Positions 11,297 to 23,944 of a stretch of DNA of 64,000 nt are shown here, piece by piece. A program made the position numbers and the translations under genes. The stretch covers positions 60,737,997-60,801,996 of the forward strand of contig CM069590.1 in NCBI GenBank assembly GCA_035771175.1. Direction: 5' to 3'. Position 1 is the stretch's first letter; every line of letters begins with the position of its first letter. Origin of the DNA: Paratinospora sagittata. Taxonomy: Eukaryota > Streptophyta > Magnoliopsida > Ranunculales > Menispermaceae. The notes under the pieces were generated by a model. It made no database searches. It saw only the letters and a program-made list of their open reading frames with translations, and was not told where the DNA came from.

Positions 11297-14200
11297 CTAT
11301 GATTTAAGAACAGCACCTTCTATAATCTTCCATCCTGATTTGGAGCATGCCATCTCATACCTAGTAGTGTATGTTGTGCTGTAGGAGTCATTGTGCTCTG
11401 GGTGAGCCATGTCAGTAAGCTTTGCTTCCTCTTCAAGCGTTGCCTCCACTATAGCACGCCGCCCATCCAAAGAGACAGTCACGCTGTCAATGGTCAGCCC
11501 CAACAGGGTGTATTCCCAGAACCACCCATGTGCTGCAATCTCCGCAGCTCGATCCCTCCATATCTTCAACATTGGACCATCCAAAACCTGGTTAGAGCAT
11601 ATCTTAAAATGTTAGGGCAAAATCATCAAGATGGAAAGCCTTAGGAATCTAAAAACAAAACCTAAATGTACATATGTGATGTGTTTTGGATATACGTATA
11701 TCCATGGCATATGTTATTCATTATTGCCTTGTAATATATATGTGAATTATATGCTAGATGTTATAATACTCACCCACCTGGACATATACAAATAGATGTG
11801 TATTCATACATACTTAGCATATGACACAAGTAGATATACATTACAGAGAGAAACAGAGTCCAATGTACCATATACTTCTAAAGTTAACCATGAGGAAGCT
11901 CCATATATTTATACAATCCCAGACACACCCGACGTCATTCCAATGTGCCATATACTTTGCTCACATAGAAACTTCAAATAAACCAGACAGTATTTTGGAG
12001 GGGTTTCATCAAGATGACATTTGGGACTTTCAGTTAAGCTGACTGAGAAAGTAATCATAGAGGCATCTCCACTGTTTATCAATCCCAAAAACATCCAAGT
12101 AATTCTAGAGAAATACAGGGAATAAAGGTGAATCACATAGAATCTTCTGAACATGTAAGACAAGACAGGTAAAATATAATGGAGTGCTGCCTTACCTCTG
12201 GCAATTTGGAGAGGCAATGCTCAGGTCCAAGAGCCTGAGATTTGATATTCTGCCAGTTGTGAACTAAATTTTCTGCAAACCTTGCGTCCATTCTTGGAAC
12301 TTTCTCCAAACTTTGTTCATCTGTTTTGATAAAAAAGTATCAACAATCCACATTACTTTAACACATACGAAGAATGCATTATCAGCTATATGTGAAGAAA
12401 TAAAAGAAAAGAGAGCAAACTACAAAACAGTTGCCATAATTTTGTCAGATTCAGTGAGGAGTTATCCTTCATAGACAGTGTAATGTTAAGGCTTGCACCT
12501 TAAGCAAGGTACAGAAAATAAAGCTTTTAGGATACATCCTCTCATTCAGGTCTTTCAAAAACAAGTGGGAGGGGGGTTGGGGTTCACATGTCAAGCAAGT
12601 TAGGCCAGTTTTAGGCTTTCGGCAGACACCATGCAGATGTCTGAAGTATCAATTTGAAAAACATCAAGAGAAGATTATGGCATACTATGAGATGACACTC
12701 TAAGCAGATAGAAATTTCAAGCAATCAAACCTTCTAAAATTCAACTTAAGTCTACTCTTACTATTGAATTGACATCAAATGACGAGCAAATGAAATTGGT
12801 TAAGCAGATCAAAAGATTCAGGCACATCCTTTTTTTCTCTATCTTTCTAAATAGCAGTGTACAAGGTTATAAGCTCCAGAGAGACTTCGCTGCAAATTAA
12901 CAATTGTTCAGAAAAAATTTACTGGGGCACTGATCCAGAGGCCTCCAGGCTCCATCTGTCTACTGTGTATCTCCGAAAACAACAAGAAGGTTGACCAAAG
13001 GAGTACAAGTATCAAGGCAATGAGGGTAGAGTTTCAAAAGAAGATTAGAAAAAATGAAAGAAGAGATGGGATGAAGCAAACAAGAGAACCAAATATGATG
13101 CTAACAAAAAGATTTTGGAATATGAAAAAAGATGACAGTGGCCATGAAATGTCATCAGTCAGTGAGGCAGAGAGATAAATCATCAGTTCATTACCACCAA
13201 TGCCAAAATCATTAGCGGATTTTATTTCATTTAAGACATCAATGTTTAAATATCAGACATTCTCAACACACTACTTCAGAAACAAACTATACCAGCTTAA
13301 TAAAAGCTCAACTCAACAATTGTGCATGTTGAGAAATTCTGCCAGAAACGACCATCCCATAGGATTTAATATATGTCAATATAAGAAATAATGAAAAAGA
13401 GGATATAAGCATTACTGGATCGTACCCACATTGACAACATCAGAAGCCACTGCTGAACCAACTTTTTTGCCAGAAACAACCTGACCATTTCTAGCAGGTA
13501 AAAACTTCAAACCAGCCAAGGTCAGAAGTCCAACCACCACAGCAGCAGACATGATCTTCACACTAGCATCTTTTATTTTCTCTGTTATTGATTCTTGGTC
13601 ACTGAGGTCTTCAGAACTAATTTTTCCAGAGGTCTCAGCTAAACCGACAGTATCGTCTTGATCAATGTTCTCCAAAAGCACTTCATTTTCCAGTGCAGGA
13701 GCAGAATTACTATTAATATCCTCCATAAGTTCCATATTTCCCTCTCTGCTGCCCTGTGGAAACACCTTCTGCAGTGCCTGAATTGCACTTGTCTTAACAT
13801 TATCAAGTACTGCCGTAGCCTCAGCCCCGATTCTCACAATGGCTGCAGCTGCAGCCAATGGTGATCCACCAACCCCCTCCAACCTTTCTAGATACCTGAG
13901 GACAGTGGGGTCATCATAGTAGTCTCCAAGCTTGCATTGTACATCTTGTGTATCTCTGAATCTGGGGAAGACCACATCCATGAGCCATGCCTCCAATAGT
14001 TTGCAAAGCCCAGGAAGCAAGTCATTGTCCTTGTCATCCTTTGAGTTTTCCACGATGAATTCCACAACAGAAGGGTCCCTATATGGTGACTCAATGCTGT
14101 CTAAGCCCAACCATGAGCGACTATCATCAAGCTCTCCTACAAGAAGTGAACAAAGCCCCCGTTCCAGAGCAAAGTCTACCTCACAATCTGTACGGATGGT

Positions 14201-16130
14201 CTGACCAGAAACAACAGTGCCTAGAGCTGTAACCTTGGTCTGTTGAAGTTGTTGGAAAAGGTTATCGGCATCTTGGATGAGATGGGGCTTTTTACCCACA
14301 AAAGCCTGGGCAACAAGAGCGAGTGCCACTCCATAAACTTCAAAACTTTCTGCCGGTATGTTACTTGGAGTTGCAGCAAATAGATCCACCTTCATGGAAA
14401 CCAATAAAAAGAGAATGCAATTGATAAACAGATATAGAGATGGTATTGAAAGGGGGGTTTGAAATTAACTGTCAATTATGCACCTGCTCAGCAGCTGTCA
14501 TTCCTAAGAAGGCCTCATTCATAAAATCTTCACGAGTAAATCCTCCCGCAATTGCTGAAGCACCACCACCTCCTACAGCCCATAAAATATTGCGTACGCC
14601 ACGGAGGCCTTCCCCTCTTCGTTTCTGGTGCTCTTCATCGAGAGGTAATGCTAGGAGCTCTAGAACACAACGCGGAGAGATCTCTTCCAGTGTTTCATCA
14701 ATCTGTGCTTGTAGGTCTGGTGCGAGGCTACTCGCCCCTTCCTCCTGCACGAGAAAAGATACAAACAGCCCTAAGAGAACAAAACCTTCCCTACTCAAAT
14801 AAACACATCTATCCAAATTAGGAACAAGGAATGCGATTGAAGCTTTTCTGCTATTTCACTCCTATACATGTGACTTCACAGGGGTAAGAAACTTAGTGTC
14901 ATAGTCATACATTTTTACAACTCCCTAAATGTTGAAATAATTTATCAGATCAAATTTAGATTCCAATTCATTCTAGTGCATAATCAGATTTTTTATAATG
15001 CTTAAGAGAAAAATGCAGAGTGATTGTATCAGTTTCTCACAGGTTTTTTCCCCTTCCATTAGGCATTAAAACTGCTTAGCTCACTGATTTGGCTCCGGAT
15101 TACACCACACCACGTAAACAACATCAACCACAATAGTTATATAATCCCTTGATGAATCACAATAACTAAATGTCATGATCCATAGGAAGTTTCACGTTTA
15201 AGTCAGATGGAGGTCTGCTCCAATTCCTCTCAAGTTTAACTATTTCCTATTCTGCAATCTCTAACACTGCATTTCAACAACCAGAAAAAAGAAGAAGAAG
15301 AAATCCACAAAATATAAGATACAATCAACGCAATAGTAAAATGAACTGACCTCCAAGAGCTTCAAAGCTCTCTCAAGAACTTCACAACTCCTAATAAAAT
15401 CCGGCGGAGACAAAGCCATTGCATCCCTAGACAAATCAACATAAGCAAGCGCCATCGCCAACACAACATCTTGCTTAAACGACTTCGGAAGCCTCTCTCT
15501 GAGCAAACCCTCGCCTACGGCGAGAACGACCTCGGTCTCGCTGGATTCCTGCAACACGCACAACGCGCCGGGAACACTGTCCCAAGGAACGTCGGTGACG
15601 AGAGTTCCGTCTTCATCTTCAACGAGCCCTCGGTTGTACTCGGCTCGAGATTTAGGGTTGGCTAGGGTTTCGCAAGCGGCTTGAAGAATCTGCCTCCGGC
15701 TGATCAGAGCTTCGTCGCTGAATCCGAATTGCGGCGGCTGAGAAACCCTAGCTTTGTAAGCTCGCCTTATGCCGTCGGCTAGGAAGTGCGACTCTGCGCC
15801 GAGGAGCTGGTAGAAGTTGAGGGGGAGGGACACGTGGCGGTCGGGAGGGGCGAGTGACGGAGGGAGCAGGGAAGTGAGAGTAACATTGGAAGAGTGGTGG
15901 TCGGAGATGGTGTCGGAGGTGGTGGTGGTGGAGGTGGTGGTGGAAGGGAGGAATTGGAAGTCGGTGAGAAGACGGTCGGCCCATTTACTGGCGTGGCAGG
16001 TGGTGGTGGTGGGGGTGCACCGGTTGGGTCTGGTGGTTCCGGTGGGGAACTTGTGAATGGTGGCGGTGTTGGTGGGTTTTCGATGCAGCCCTGGGCCACA
16101 CAGTGGTGCGACATGCCTGAGCCCTTCCAT
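11297..16130 (-). CDS. ARC6: ARC6, plastid-division protein of the chloroplast inner envelope
   Basis: Anchors and stabilises the FtsZ ring on the stromal side of the inner envelope and recruits PDV2 (family knowledge). Exons in transcript order: 16130-15351, 14744-14484, 14389-13426, 12320-12196, 11587-11297, in phase, 806 residues (Arabidopsis 801). The ATG at 16130 gives MEGLRHV, like the Arabidopsis start. A Ser/Thr/Pro-rich transit-peptide region is followed by ASKWADRLL (from about residue 47). A divergent J-like domain spans about 103-170 and lacks the HPD motif (FLADG there instead). The FtsZ-binding middle region includes VGGGGASA. One membrane helix lies near 625-643 (KIMSAAVVVGLLTLAGL), and the C-terminal ARC6/IMS-like domain ends in SKSGWKI. 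The intron 3 donor is g/gtacga, chosen because it alone keeps phase. The gene is divergent from GC1, 445 bp apart. Confidence 0.96.
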
Positions 16131-16324
16131 TGCCAAAATGTATTTATTGGCAATTTCAGCTTCTTCTATCTCTGGAGTCTCGAGACTCTTAACCCCATTT
16201 CTGTGTATTCTGGCCTGAAATTTTTAGGAGAAGAGAAAAAAAAGAAAAACAGAGGGAAGGGAAAAGGAACATCAAATAGCTATTAGAGTTTTATATATTT
16301 AGTTCCTTTTTAAGTACCAACCCG

Positions 16325-16397
16325 TCCGTTGTAGTCTAGTTGGTTAGGATACTCGGCTCTCACCCGAGAGACCCGGGTTCAAGTCCCGGCAACGGAA
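16325..16397 (+). tRNA. tRNA-Glu (anticodon CTC)
   Basis: Acceptor arm TCCGTTG (16325-16331) pairs with CAACGGA (16390-16396); discriminator base A at 16397. The anticodon stem CTCGG/CCGAG encloses loop CTCTCAC, anticodon CTC at 16359-16361. The A box (around tagttggttagg) and B box GGTTCAAGTCC are intact. A plant-type CAA motif lies just upstream (16318-16320) and a TATA-like tract near 16291-16301. No intron. It closely matches the common plant nuclear tRNA-Glu. Confidence 0.97.
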
Positions 16398-16400
16398 ACC

Positions 16401-16405
16401 TTTTT
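16401..16405 (+). terminator. Pol III terminator of tRNA-Glu
   Basis: A run of five T residues four bases after the tRNA 3' end, followed by further T runs, matches the RNA polymerase III termination signal. Confidence 0.85.
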
Positions 16406-16575
16406 CTTTTTAATCTTTTTTTATTTTGTCGTCTGGGCAGGGGCAAAGGATATTGCGTTTGGATAGCTGTGGCTTTCCTTTAAACACGACGACGGATAGA
16501 AAATCCAACACATATATTGCATTAAGCTGTAATTTGTAATTGAAACTCATTTTCAAGAAGTGTTGTTGTTGGGTG

Positions 16576-19500
16576 ATGGAGTTTTGCAGAGGCACAACGC
16601 TTTCTTCGACTAACTTCATGCCTCCGTCTCTCCACAATATCCCTCCTCAGCGGGTATCATCCGTAAGTTTCGATTTTTCTCTGTTTTGCTTTACTTTACT
16701 GGGTGGTTCTTGCCCTTCTTTATCTAATCTTTCTGTAGGTATGTGTGAGCAAGAAATTCAAGGTTTTGTGTCTCGACAAGGGCGAAAGCGGGTCTAATCA
16801 GTCTCCAAAGGCATGTTTATATATTTACTTTTTTTTTATGGATTTGTTATTGAATTGGGTCTGTTTGGAATCCCAATACTAATTAAAATCCTTAGTTCTG
16901 ATGATTTGATTTAATATGCAAATGGGAAATGTAATCTATGTCATATGGGTACTCAAGTTTCATGTCTTTAAGGGGAATTTCAGTCAAATATGATCCAATT
17001 TGATTGCCATGTTGACATTTGTAAACTTGTTTTCTTGGAGACTTTTTATTCATTGATTGTGGTGTAATGCAGGGAAGTCGGATGATTGTTTCCATAACTG
17101 GAGCTACTGGTTTTATAGGTCGAAGATTAGTTCAAAAACTCTATTCAGGTTACCCTTGCACTTCTAGTTATAACATTTTGTAAAGTTGAGAAAGTTCAAA
17201 TGTTCCATCATCAAGAAATACATGGAAGAAACAAAACACTTCAGTAGATTGTCCATTTAGTGTTCTTCGATATATACAATCGTTTTTTTGATTCCAATAA
17301 TTTGTCAACCTGTTCAGATTAAAAATCCTATTCATCGTCTTATTTTTCTTGACCGCTAGGGACTGCCATCACTCAGTAGTTATAACTTATAAGCATTTTT
17401 CCAGGTAAATTTTACTTCATTCTCCTCACATTTTTCCCTCTGGAATGCAGATAATCATCAGGTTCACGTTTTGACACGATCTAGATCAAAAGCTCAGTTA
17501 GTTTTTCCGGGTAAGAAGGTAATAGCTGATTTTAATGATGTGAAACTTTGGCATTCTCAGAATATTAGCTGTCTTTTTTTTTTTCATTTCATTCTGTACG
17601 AGGTTCACATCGTTTCAAAGTCACCAATAACAATGAGAGGATACTGCTTCAGAAACTTACTTTTCAACTTCTATTGAATCTGCATTGGTTTTCCAACCAT
17701 TCAGAAATTTTTGAACATTCCATCTGGATGGTTCAAGTTATGCCTTCTTCAAGTCATTAGTAACAGTCTGAGATTTCCATACTCATATGCACAATCATCA
17801 ATTGAGTTTTTTTTTATTTTATTTTTTAAATCTTGGAAGCACTTTGTTAAATTTGGCATGAAAGCCAATAGGACTTTCTGTTCGGCTTTCCATATCCTGT
17901 TTCTAGCAATTTATGTTTTCTTTACATATATCATAACAATTGCACAATTTAATTCTTCCTGGTATCTGATTGCAGACAATGCCTTCCCTGGAATCGTAAT
18001 AGCAGAGGAATCAGAGTGGAATGATTGCATTCGTGGCTCAAATGGTGTTGTGAATTTGGCTGGATTGCCTATAAGTACAAGATGGTCTTCTGAGGTTAGC
18101 ATTCTTGACTCTCTTCTTCTAGTACTCTTATCTGTTCTTTTGAGTGAAGCATGAATTGGCTCCTAATTAAGGAGTGCTTTTGTCTAGTACTTAACTTTTA
18201 CATGTTCAGCAATGAAATAATCTTCTTCCTATGAGACACACTTAATCAGGATCATTCTCTGTAATCCCTTAGGCCCCTCTTACAAGTGATTCAGCTAGAT
18301 CATTGTCAGATATATTTTTTCCCCTGTGAGCTTTGCTGATCTTCCCTAAACCTTTATGCAATACATGTCTACAAGAATATATGAGATAGCAGGAGTAGGA
18401 TCTGTCAGATTTATCCTAATTGGTTTCTTCTTGTACTTCCAGATCAAGACAGAGATCAAGCGAAGCAGGATTGGTGTCACATCAAAGGTTATTGTTCATT
18501 CTTTCTTGACATGTCTTTGCTCTTTAGTGCACTAAGTAGTCAGAGTCTCTGTGTTTTCTGATTCTTCACACCTGGCTGGTGAAGGTAGTAGATTTAATAA
18601 ACAACACTGAAGATGGTGTTCGGCCAACTGTTTTGGTCAGTGCGACGGCCATTGGTTATTATGGTATGCATTACACTCTTTGATCTGCTAGTCATTCTGA
18701 GTTAAACTATACAATTGTTGAATGGGACTTGGTCTTCAAGCTGTTATATGGTTGATTCGTGCTTCAAATTAAAACTTCAATCAATTAGTTCTGCAGTCAA
18801 GAGTTTCATTTTACATAATCTATTACATACATTCTCTTTTTCTTTCTTTGTTTTTTCTTCAACTTTATTGTTTGTCTCCATCTGTGTGCAAATCTAATAC
18901 ATTCAATCCGGTTTATAATCATTTTAAAGTTTGAAATGAGAAGAGGTAAAAGGCAAGAAAGTTGATCTTTAGTTATGTAAGAAGAATGATGGTAAGCCGA
19001 CAAAAAGTTGGTGCAGTTGGTAAAGAGGCGGATTTAGAACCCAGAGGTTCCAGGTTTGACTCTTATCCACTGCGATACCAATTTTAAGATTGGTTGAGAT
19101 TAGTGGGTTACCGAGGTGGGGCCCTACACCCCGGGTTGATTCAGATGGAATTGTTACTAACTACTGACTTTGCATCCTCTCAAAAAAAAAAAAAAAAAAA
19201 GGGAGAGAGAGAGAAGAATGATGATACCAAATGATCATGTATTGGACATACTTTGACAATTACATGGTTGAGTCAACTGAGTCTCCAAAACTATCTACTG
19301 ATGCCCCCAGAACCCAATGGCTAATAATGAGTGCTATGCAAATATAGGTGAATAGTAGAACTTAAATGAAAGTGCGCTTATCTGTGGTATTCTTAACTGA
19401 CTGAGTTGTATTCAAGGTGAGTCAGAACTCAAAAACTTGTAAACTTGTAATTTTCTACTTTCAAAACCAAGTAATGCAGTATACTCAGTAAGCAATTTGC

Positions 19501-21630
19501 AATCAATTATTTAATGGTGAGATTCATCCAAGAAAAAATTATAATTATAGATAATTCAAAGTATTACACGCTAGTAAGTTGAAATTTAATATATTTTCTA
19601 TACTGAATGTGTAGAATGCTTGTATGAGAATACACAATTGCACAACACAAGCTTGCAATTAGTCCTTGAAGACCCATATTTCAAATATTATTAGTTAGCA
19701 TCTTTACCATTTTAATTTTTCTTATATTCCTTTAGGTACTAGCGAGACTCAAATATTTGATGAGCGAAGTCCGTCAGGAAATGATTACTTAGCAGAGGTG
19801 AGAGTGCTTATGATTGAAACTTCTGCTTGAGTTAAATCACTGGACAGTTAACCAAAATCTCTCTATTGAAATTGCCTTATTTGTCCCATCATGTGTGTTT
19901 CATGCATGATGTTATAGTCCACCTTTCATAATATAATACATGCAGTTTTGATTACTTGTAAAAATGGAATCAGATCTGGTATTAGATTCACATGGAGCAT
20001 AGGAACAAATACTTTTCCTTTGTGATCTCCATGTATGTGCAAATACCTGATCTCACTGCTATCTTCTATAATTCAACATTTTTCAGGTATGTAGAGAATG
20101 GGAAACGAATGCATTGCAAGTAAATAAGGATGTCAGGTTGGCACTAATTCGCATCGGTGTTGTTTTGGGAAAAGATGGTGGTGCTTTAGGTACATGAAAC
20201 ATCTGCTTCTTCTAGTGCAACTTTCTTTCTTTGCCAATTCTAATTTGTTGGCATCAAATTCTAAGACATAATCTGGTGAATGGCAAATTGATCTGGTTTC
20301 ACTGGATTCGATGGTAGCAAGTGAAAAATAATAAAATTCGTAAACCGGGTTGGGGTAGCACACAAACCCAAACTTGTATTGATGGGCATCCTGCCGTTAA
20401 TAGGTGTTTTGCTGATGCTAGTTTTAGCCTTACTTGTCTGTTGGGAAGAACATGGCCCTTGTTAATTAGGCTTATATCGTTGATAAAATTTTTCTGAGAT
20501 CAATTGGCCGATCTCATGTTTTTGATCCATCAATGGAAATAGTTTATGTGCTTATCTCATGTAAATGTACATACGCATTTACATTAAATTTAGTGAATAG
20601 AATTGATCTTGGAGTTGCTAAATCCTGGTCCTAAATAAATACCCGTTTTGAGCTTTTGCAGCTAAGATGATCCCTCTTTTTATGATGTTTGCGGGTGGAC
20701 CTCTAGGCACAGGAAATCAATGGTAATGTGCATAACTCCTGTCTTTCCTTGCTGTAACATGAATCATCACAGGTTAACATAGTGAACTATGTCAAACTTA
20801 GTTATTCTTTTCCATTGAGTTTTAGGAAATCTTCTTTTTTTTTAATCTTTATACATGCAAGTCAAGGGGGGTCTTCAATTTTCTAATTCGGATTTTTCTT
20901 TTGCTTTTAGCTACCAACTCAGTGATGACTTTCTCTTACTCATCTTTTAGTTCCATGGTTAATTGTTTTTAACTTTTGTAGGTTTTCCTGGATTCATTTG
21001 GATGATATAGTGAATCTTATTTGTGAAGCGTTGTCAAATCCATCTTATAAAGGTTTGGCGCTCTATATTAAATTGAGAATGATTTAATTTCGTGATGTTA
21101 TATTTCTTTTGTCCTCCTTCAAGTAATCTCTCATCTTCGTTGTCTGACATTACCGTTAGCACTAAATTGTCTTTAAAGAAAAGATCTATGGCAGCACTGA
21201 ACACCTTAGATGTTCTAATTTCTTGGCCTTAACATCAAGAAAAATAACCATTTCACCTTATTTTGACTCAATTACCACCATAATTTCAGGTGTTATAAAT
21301 GGAACTGCACCAAACCCTGTTAGGCTAAAGGAGATGTGTGAACATTTGGGAAATGCCATGGGTCGGCCCTCTTGGCTTCCTGTACCTGATTTTGCACTCA
21401 AAGCCGTCCTTGGCGAAGGTGCTACCGTTGTAAGTTGTTTTTTTTTTACTTCTTTATTTATTTATTTCAGTGATGTTGTTTATTCATTCATCAATGCTAA
21501 GAAATGGTACTTGAGCTGATTACAGGTTTTGGAAGGGCAGAGAGTGCTTCCAGTGAAAGCCAAGGAATTGGGTTTTTCTTTTAGATATCCCTTGGTGAAG
21601 GATGCTCTGAAAGCTATTCTTTCCTCGTAG
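16576..21630 (+). CDS. GC1: GC1 / SulA-like epimerase-family plastid-division protein (SDR39U1 homolog, chloroplastic)
   Basis: Plant homolog of cyanobacterial SulA/SDR39U1 proteins. In Arabidopsis GIANT CHLOROPLAST 1 affects plastid division and associates with the inner envelope; no catalytic substrate is established. Exons: 16576-16662, 16739-16810, 17073-17148, 17451-17510, 17976-18094, 18443-18487, 18585-18663, 19736-19797, 20087-20189, 20662-20722, 20982-21052, 21290-21429, 21526-21630, in phase, 359 residues (Arabidopsis about 347). After an N-terminal plastid-targeting region comes the Rossmann motif GATGFIG (63-69). Then come [11 protein letters not shown], the [12 protein letters not shown] segment typical of the family, [14 protein letters not shown], and a C-terminal conserved part containing ING(T)APNPVR and [10 protein letters not shown]. 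The intron after exon 2 appears to be GC-AG. Intron 7 carries a SINE. The gene is divergent from ARC6 and convergent with UFD1. Confidence 0.95.
18992..19211 (+). mobile_element. tRNA-derived SINE in GC1 intron 7
   Basis: Pol III-type A box TGGTGCAGTTGG (19009-19020) and B-box-like GGTTTGACTC (about 19053-19062) are followed by a body and a 19-base A tail (19182-19200). Twelve-bp direct repeats AGAAGAATGATG flank it at 18980-18991 and 19212-19223 and fit a target-site duplication. The orientation is the same as the host gene, within the 1.07-kb intron between exons 7 and 8. Confidence 0.85.
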
Positions 21631-22732
21631 ACTTGAAGCTGAGGATATGAAAATAGTTAAATGAGTTTTGTTCATTCTAATTCAATTTCTTTTGCACCAA
21701 GTGATTGATTCACTTTGTCAAACTAGGTGCTTATACTATCACCGTTGAGTGAGATTTCGCTTGCTTATAGATCGAAGTTATAGTTTATGTTATGCGTGTT
21801 TGAATTTATTGGTGATCTTACTAGGAGGAGATTTTCAACGTAAATCACCTGTATCTTTCTTGCCCCAAACTTATAACAGCAAATAACCCCAAAAGCTCGA
21901 GTACATGTATTACGTGGATACATATTAAATTAACTTGTCAACACTCTGATAAAAGCTGCTTTTCATTGCCTCAATGGTACATTGAGCTATAATATATCAC
22001 CATGTTCACAGTGAAAAGCCAGTTCCCTCTTATATGCTTAGGATTTGAAATGGTTCATTCAACGGTTGAAAATTTCATAGCTCTTTTAAAAAAGACGTAC
22101 AAAGACAGTTTAAAATTACAATAGATAACAGAGAAAATAATGGAGGAAGAAATGTTGGGGATCAAATACCCCCCACACTGATTGCTACCAATTCGATATG
22201 GTAGTCTCCACATCATATTTGAGACTTTATTGAATCAGATTTGAGCTTTATTAGAGAGGATAGAGTTTTCATATATTAAAGTTACAAAACTAATGTGCCA
22301 ATAGCAAATCTGTGTGGGGTTTTCAATCCCCTAAAATTGCTTGGATGGAAAATAGAGCTATCACAGTAGAAGTGAAAGTAGTTGGAGGATGGATAGCAAC
22401 TTCACACGATGGAGATAGCGCATGAGTTGTCAGAGAAAGAGCAAATATTATAATTTGCCTCAGATAGATGGTGCACACATATTAAAGAAACATAGTATAA
22501 GTCAAAACACCTGGTGCAAAGATTGGCAAAATCATCACATGAAAACATTTAGAAAGAGCGCACAAAGTTGCCAAGGTAATAAGGTATAAGTCCTAACCAG
22601 ATGAAGCAAACCTCTGAACACCCCATTCTTTGTATTTGAATTGGCTCTCCATATTTTTTTTTCCGTTTTTATAGTCATTTCCGTAACAGAGGGGAGTCGG
22701 GCAAGCTTAAAATGGGCCAAACTAAGCACTAA
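21631..22732. other. convergent intergenic region, GC1 / UFD1 3' ends
   Basis: Contains the 3' untranslated regions of both genes. No open frame, RNA gene or repeat element was recognised. Confidence 0.6.
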
Positions 22733-23897
22733 TTAGCCCTTCAAAGAGTACTTTCTTCCACTGAAAGCTTGGAACTTGGGCTCTTCCTTCTTTTCTGTCT
22801 TATCTTCTTTGGAATCTTTCGCAGCAACCTGCAAAAACACGAGAAACAGTAAATAACAAGAGTACACTAAACATTACCATAATTCCTTCCCAAATAGTCA
22901 AGAGTACATATATATATAAGCGAGTGCTGCGGGAAGGGAATTAGCCAAACCACGTACATTTTGTGTTTCTTTTTGAGGGCGATTTACATTTGAACCAAAC
23001 ACAAGTTTTCCCTGGTGCTGGCGAGTAGTACTAAGTGAAGTTGAGCCGGATGAATCTTGTCCCCCACCATTTGCTGCCACTGGTTGTTTGTCATTGGCCC
23101 CTGCAGAGGAAGCAACTGGTGCCGGTTGATGCTTCAAAGGTTTCCCATCCAAGCGCCTCGCAACACCAATGAATGGGCTGAATTTTGGTTCAACCTCAGC
23201 TGGTGACTCAGGAACTGTAAAGCCATTGATGGTTAAGGAATTCAATTGCCAGTCATACATCTCTCATTTACAAACATCAACTTCAAAAATACTAAAAGAG
23301 TAAACTGGAAAAGTTGAACCGGAAGGCCATCATTGTCACCAAACTAATTTACATATCTCCTTGCAGAATGGCTTCCAGTTCAGGAGGGAACAAAAAAGAG
23401 AATTGATTAGTGCCTGGAACCTTCAAGATAAAGAAATCATTGAGGTAGAGTTACTTTATGACTTTGAACTAAAAAAAAGGTGTAATGACAATACAAGGAG
23501 TTTGGCAACACCTGCTTCTAGCCAAACAGCAGTGGGAATAAGCAGTTTTCCGCTTTTAGAAGAAGCTGGGTGTCTAGAAGCTCTCTCAAAAATGCGCTTT
23601 TGCAAAAGCTGTACCAAATGAGGGGCCATAGTCTAAGACTAACCCCCAGTCCAATGAAATTGAGTCCATACCATATAATTATAGCACAGAACAATGCAAC
23701 TCACATACTAGAAAACAATTAATAATGAGATAAATGAGAAGAAAAAAGATGATGGTAATGCAACATAAGTTTTGCAATGCTGGTTAATGGAAGCCAATCT
23801 AGCAAGAGAAAAACAAAAAGAAAAAGAGAAGAATAATAAAGATAGAAACAATAAGAAATGAAGAACAAATAGAGAGGAAGAAATGAAAAGGGAAGAG

Positions 23898-23944
<47 letters not shown>

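Larger units (their letters stand above)
16131..16575. promoter_or_regulatory. shared divergent promoter interval of ARC6 and GC1, containing a tRNA gene
   Basis: Only 445 bp separate the ARC6 and GC1 start codons, and a complete tRNA-Glu gene occupies 73 of them. A TATA-like tract (ttatatattta) near 16291-16301 could serve the tRNA or ARC6. The Pol II start sites are not visible, so which bases belong to each leader is unknown. Confidence 0.7.

Noticed and set aside
11393..11644. Plus-strand frames over the last ARC6 exon
   Set aside because: Antisense shadows of the ARC6 C-terminal exon.
15894..16286. Glycine-rich open frame of about 130 codons on the + strand
   Set aside because: It is the antisense of the Thr/Ser-rich N-terminus of ARC6 exon 1; the glycine runs are the complement of ACC codons.
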